A stretch of DNA of 7,917 nt from an archaeon (GTDB lineage Archaea > Nanobdellota > Nanobdellia > Woesearchaeales > JAHJEM01), in NCBI GenBank assembly GCA_020057445.1, contig JAGVFV010000158.1:1-7917 (forward strand). The letters are read 5' to 3'. Positions 5,676-7,917 of the stretch are shown piece after piece. The position numbers and the translations under genes are program-made. Each line of letters starts with the position of its first letter. Position 1 is the stretch's first letter. The notes under the pieces were generated by a model. The model was not told the origin of the DNA. It saw nothing but the letters and a program-made list of their open reading frames with translations, and ran no database searches.

Positions 5676-6404
5676 TCATCCGATCTCTGCATAGAAATAA
5701 TATGGCGTCGGTGTGGCTGCGAATTCATTATTAGGAAGGATGATCTGGAAGTCAAATATCTGGTTGTTGAATCCATATCTATTGTTCTCAAGCAGCGTCG
5801 TGAAGATGATCGATGCCTGTGCAGCATCCTCGAGCAGCACCTCCTGGAAGATCGCATTCTCCGATATTGCCTGACGGGTATTATTGACAAATGTCGCAAT
5901 AGCAGGGCATGTGCTCGCATTCACGGGGACGGTCCCGACATAGAAGCCCCTGTGTGACGATATGTTGAACGTGTGATTGATGTTGTCTGTCGCGTTCTCA
6001 TCCATCTGGAGCGTGGCCATCTCTGTCGCTATCGTCGCATTCAACGGGCAGGATATCGCATCCCATTCGATATCATTGGAACGTGACGCGTAGATCTCTC
6101 CTGTTATCACGCTTGGCGTCCAGTCATAGATCGACTTGTTCGTGCTGTCATCGAGAGTGAGGAGTCCTGACACATTACCGACATACGCTTTCCACCGCGG
6201 CGTCTGCGCAGTGATATTGATGGTCAACGTCGCAAAGGATCCGCCTGCCGTGATGATCTGGGCAGCAGCAGGCGGCGTATAATTATAAGTGCCATTGACC
6301 ATTATCTCTGCACCCGCAGGAGCAGAAGACGAGGAAGAGAGTGCTATAAAGAGGATAAAGACGAGCAGGAAAAGTCGCCATCCGATGCTCATCATCCGCT
6401 TCAT
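5676..6404 (-). CDS. Secreted sequon-rich paralogue P3
   Basis: 242 residues from the ATG at 6404. An upstream start at 6455 is possible but would overlap the regulator by 55 bases; the chosen start has GGGGG 5 bases upstream, begins a standard signal peptide (MKRMMSIGWRLFLLVFILFI, cleavage near SSSSSA) and gives the family length. The mature start is PAGAEI. Family motifs: WKAYVGNVSG (71-80), TLDDS, IYDW, TGEIYASR (101-108), Cys119, DNINHTFN (140-147), Cys166, TFVNNT, IFQEVLLED (185-193), DFQIILPNN (218-226; PNN in place of PEN/PED) and terminal YYFYAEIG. About eleven sequons. The ATG overlaps the TGA of the double-HTH gene as ATGA, the same coupling seen for P2 and the other regulator. Secreted; function not recognised. 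Confidence 0.8.
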   Translation of the reverse strand: MKRMMSIGWRLFLLVFILFIALSSSSSAPAGAEIMVNGTYNYTPPAAAQIITAGGSFATLTINITAQTPRWKAYVGNVSGLLTLDDSTNKSIYDWTPSVITGEIYASRSNDIEWDAISCPLNATIATEMATLQMDENATDNINHTFNISSHRGFYVGTVPVNASTCPAIATFVNNTRQAISENAIFQEVLLEDAAQASIIFTTLLENNRYGFNNQIFDFQIILPNNEFAATPTPYYFYAEIG

Positions 6405-6925
6405 CTTGTCCCCCTTTCTGATAATTTTCTTTGGGCGCGGTTCACTGCAGTCCATATTGTCCTTTGGTCCCGCTTGAGGAGCGTCGCTATCTCGACGTAA
6501 CGCAAGCCTTGCGTCCGGAGGAAGAGGACAAGCGCCTCCAAAGGACCAAGCGTGGCATCTTTGAAGATAGAGAGAGGCACCATCACTCTCGAAGGGTGCA
6601 GAGATAGCGCCAGACCGAGAGGATGGCTGCGATAGGTCGTCCAGACAGTCTGGTAATCCCGTTCTAACGCTCTTGCAATCTCACCAAAGGAAAGCTTGTG
6701 TCGGTCATGCAGGTACGTGACGACGACCTGGAGAGCGCTTGCGTCAGAATAGAATGCAGAAAGGGGAATAGTCAGCTCTTTAGCAGGAATCCCGATATCA
6801 TATCTTGTTTCGTCAGATTCTGTCTTCTCCAGATGATAGCTATCAGGAGCGTTTGGCAATAATGGACCAGCATATGTACTAGAAAAACCTCTATTCCAAC
6901 CAATAAAATGCCCTTTTTTCCTCAA
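6401..6925 (-). CDS. Double sigma-region-4-like helix-turn-helix DNA-binding protein
   Basis: 174 residues if translation starts at the TTG at 6925; in-frame stops lie just upstream and there is no Met before residue 115. Two internal repeats of about 50 residues are spaced 63 apart: about 51-100 (IPLSAFYSDASALQVVVTYL, LSFGEIARALERDYQTVWTT) and about 114-163 (VPLSIFKDATLGPLEALVLF, LRYVEIATLLKRDQRTIWTA). The second half of each is a helix-turn-helix of the sigma-70 region 4 type, with the E-I-A-x-x-L-x-R-D...T-[VI]-W-T signature. Archaea lack bacterial sigma factors, so this is most likely a transcription regulator binding two adjacent half-sites. The first 45 residues are of unknown fold. The promoter spacing would make the mRNA leaderless at this TTG. 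It overlaps P3 by ATGA and probably controls it. Confidence 0.75.
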   Translation of the reverse strand: MRKKGHFIGWNRGFSSTYAGPLLPNAPDSYHLEKTESDETRYDIGIPAKELTIPLSAFYSDASALQVVVTYLHDRHKLSFGEIARALERDYQTVWTTYRSHPLGLALSLHPSRVMVPLSIFKDATLGPLEALVLFLRTQGLRYVEIATLLKRDQRTIWTAVNRAQRKLSERGTR

Positions 6926-6950
6926 ATATTATTATTATGTAAGTAATCAA

Positions 6951-6966
6951 TATATAAATATTTTCA
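6951..6966 (-). promoter_or_regulatory. BRE/TATA promoter of the double-HTH regulator and P3
   Basis: On the minus strand TGAAAA (BRE-like, 6961-6966) then TATTTATATAT with the box TTTATATA at 6951-6958. The expected transcription start is about 6928, three bases before the TTG at 6925, which supports that start and leaderless translation. Confidence 0.65.
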
Positions 6967-7173
6967 TCAGTCCCCAAATAGTTCTTATCTTGTGAGTATT
7001 TTAGTAATTAATTATTTATTGAAATACAAAAGTATTGAATTACGGAAATGCATAATCACATTAGTTATAATAATAACAGATCAAATGGTAAAAGAATCGA
7101 GAACATCTGAGACAAGGACAGCTGGTTCGGGAAAAGATAATGAAAAACAGACAGCTGATAACAACGAGCAGAT
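6967..7173. other. AT-rich spacer between P4 and the double-HTH regulator promoter
   Basis: Contains the tandem motif described separately (7016-7048) and otherwise no gene I can support. A plus-strand frame from a GTG at 6992, or from an ATG at 7085, stays open to 7267 but would overlap the end of P4 and encodes a low-complexity charged peptide. Confidence 0.5.
7016..7048 (+). repeat. Tandem 16-bp-period repeat with TATTGAAATA core, second copy
   Basis: On the plus strand TATTGAAATACAAAAG (7017-7032) is followed by TATTGAATTACGGAAA (7033-7048), 12 of 16 bases alike. Bases 7016-7031 (TTATTGAAATACAAAA) are an exact copy, inverted relative to the downstream gene, of bases 5485-5500 upstream of the other regulator; both are also flanked by AATTAATTATT. 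It lies about 58 bp upstream of the TATA box of the double-HTH gene. Confidence 0.6.
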
Positions 7174-7181
7174 AAAAAAAA
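7174..7181 (-). terminator. Oligo-T terminator after paralogue P4
   Basis: Eight consecutive T on the minus strand, 18 bases after the stop of P4, preceded by the GC-richer GGTTCGCC. This fits an archaeal T-tract terminator and separates P4 from the downstream unit. Confidence 0.55.
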
Positions 7182-7199
7182 GGCGAACCAAAGACAGTT

Positions 7200-7917
7200 T
7201 TACCCTATCTCCACATAGAAATAATATCTCGTGGGAGTCGCCAGGGTCTTGTTCTCAGGCACGATGATCTGGAAGTCAGAGGTGGTTCCTGCATTCTGAT
7301 AGTTGTATTGGTCCCGTTCGATGAACGTGGCATAGATGAGGTGCGAGTTGATGTCTTCCAATAGGATCTCCTGAAAAAGCGCACTTGTGCTGACTACCTG
7401 CTTGGTATCGTTGACATAGGTCGCTGTCGCCTTGCAGGTGTTTGCAGCCATCGTCGATGTCGCTGACTGCATGAGCTTATGCGTAGTCGTATTGAACGTA
7501 TTATTGACATTGTCCGTCTCTGTCGGCACCATGCCGAAGAACTCGCTCTCATTCAGGACGATAGTATTGTTCGAGCAGTTGATCCAGGTCCAGGCGATGG
7601 AATCATTCCTTGTCGCATAGATCTCTCCTGTGATCTCTGACGCGTCGACCTGCCAATCGTAGATCGTCTTTCCATTGGCATCATCCAAGGTGAAGGAACC
7701 TGTGACATTCCCGACATATGCCTTCCAGGTGTAATCCTGCTGCACAGTCGCGATGGTCGCATAATGGATGTATCCGCCGCCGTCCTGCCTTGACGCAGGA
7801 GTCGTGGTGATGGTGCCATTGCTCAAGACATTGATGGTCGGGCCGACAGGAGTGGCACATACGTAAGCGATGCACAAGATTCCGATGAGGAGGATGAGTG
7901 CGGTTTTGTTTTGGACC
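7200..7917 (-). CDS. Secreted sequon-rich paralogue P4, 5' end cut by window edge
   Basis: The frame is open through base 7917, so the true start lies outside. An internal TTG at 7877 could be mistaken for a start, but the 13 codons before it encode the front of the signal peptide (core ALILLIGILCIAYVCA), so the start is upstream. 238 residues are visible; judging from its paralogues only a few are missing. Mature start TPVGPTI. Family motifs: WKAYVGNVTG, TLDDAN, IYDW, TGEIYATR, a Cys in WINCSNN, DNVNNTFNTTTH, a second Cys in NTCKATATYVN, LFQEILLED, DFQIIVPEN and terminal YYFYVEIG. It is closest by eye to P1 and P3. Many sequons, no anchor. It ends its transcription unit with a T-tract; whether a regulator precedes it, as for P2 and P3, cannot be seen. 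Confidence 0.8.
   Translation of the reverse strand, partial: VQNKTALILLIGILCIAYVCATPVGPTINVLSNGTITTTPASRQDGGGYIHYATIATVQQDYTWKAYVGNVTGSFTLDDANGKTIYDWQVDASEITGEIYATRNDSIAWTWINCSNNTIVLNESEFFGMVPTETDNVNNTFNTTTHKLMQSATSTMAANTCKATATYVNDTKQVVSTSALFQEILLEDINSHLIYATFIERDQYNYQNAGTTSDFQIIVPENKTLATPTRYYFYVEIG

Noticed and set aside
5558..5920. Full 120-codon minus-strand frame overlapping P3
   Set aside because: Its front part is rich in Arg, Ser and His, as expected for an out-of-frame reading of P3. Only the tail beyond the P3 stop is considered as a small ORF.
6405..6455. Longer start for P3 at 6455
   Set aside because: It would add 17 polar residues ahead of a normal signal peptide and lie within the regulator; the ATG at 6404 has a ribosome site and gives the family length.
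6992..7267. Plus-strand 91-codon frame (GTG at 6992, or ATG at 7085)
   Set aside because: It overlaps the coding end of P4 by 68 bases in the opposite direction, has no ribosome site, its TATA-like sequence is at the wrong distance, and the peptide is low-complexity charged residues from AT-rich spacer.

Overview
The window looks like chromosomal DNA from an archaeon, most likely a DPANN-type lineage (Woesearchaeota/Pacearchaeota-like; inferred, no marker gene is present). The signs are archaeal BRE/TATA promoters with near-leaderless starts, Shine-Dalgarno sites of the GGAGGTG type inside operons, very high density of N-x-S/T sequons in the secreted proteins, a membrane protein ending in a cytoplasmic zinc ribbon, and a small sigma-region-4-like double helix-turn-helix protein. 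All genes I can support lie on the minus strand, so the window is described right to left.

Right part (7917 to 5558): a 5'-truncated secreted protein (paralogue P4, 7200-7917) ends in a T-tract. After an AT-rich spacer with a clear BRE/TATA promoter comes a 174-aa double-HTH regulator (6401-6925, TTG start, apparently leaderless). Its stop overlaps the start of secreted paralogue P3 (5676-6404) as ATGA. A possible small ORF follows.

Middle (5557 to 2139): an AT-rich regulatory region with a promoter precedes a winged-helix ArsR-like regulator (4638-5264). It again overlaps the next secreted paralogue by ATGA (P2, 3910-4641). Then come paralogue P1 (3144-3875), a membrane-anchored glycoprotein-like beta protein (2229-3140) and a 25-codon small ORF with a near-perfect ribosome binding site (2139-2216). 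Short spacings make this one operon of five genes.

Left part (2118 to 1): a separate promoter with an almost leaderless start drives a 593-aa surface protein (303-2084). It has three CWB2-like units, beta-rich domains, one membrane segment and a zinc ribbon. A partial PNPOx-like flavin-binding protein follows after 3 bases.

The main point of interest is a probable cell-surface locus. Four copies of one unrecognised family of about 242-residue secreted, sequon-rich, two-cysteine proteins are present. Two of them are each translationally coupled to a different DNA-binding protein. The two regulator promoters share a tandem 16-bp-period motif (core TATTGAAATA) about 60 bp upstream of their TATA boxes. 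This suggests a cross-regulated, switchable set of surface proteins; that reading is inference.
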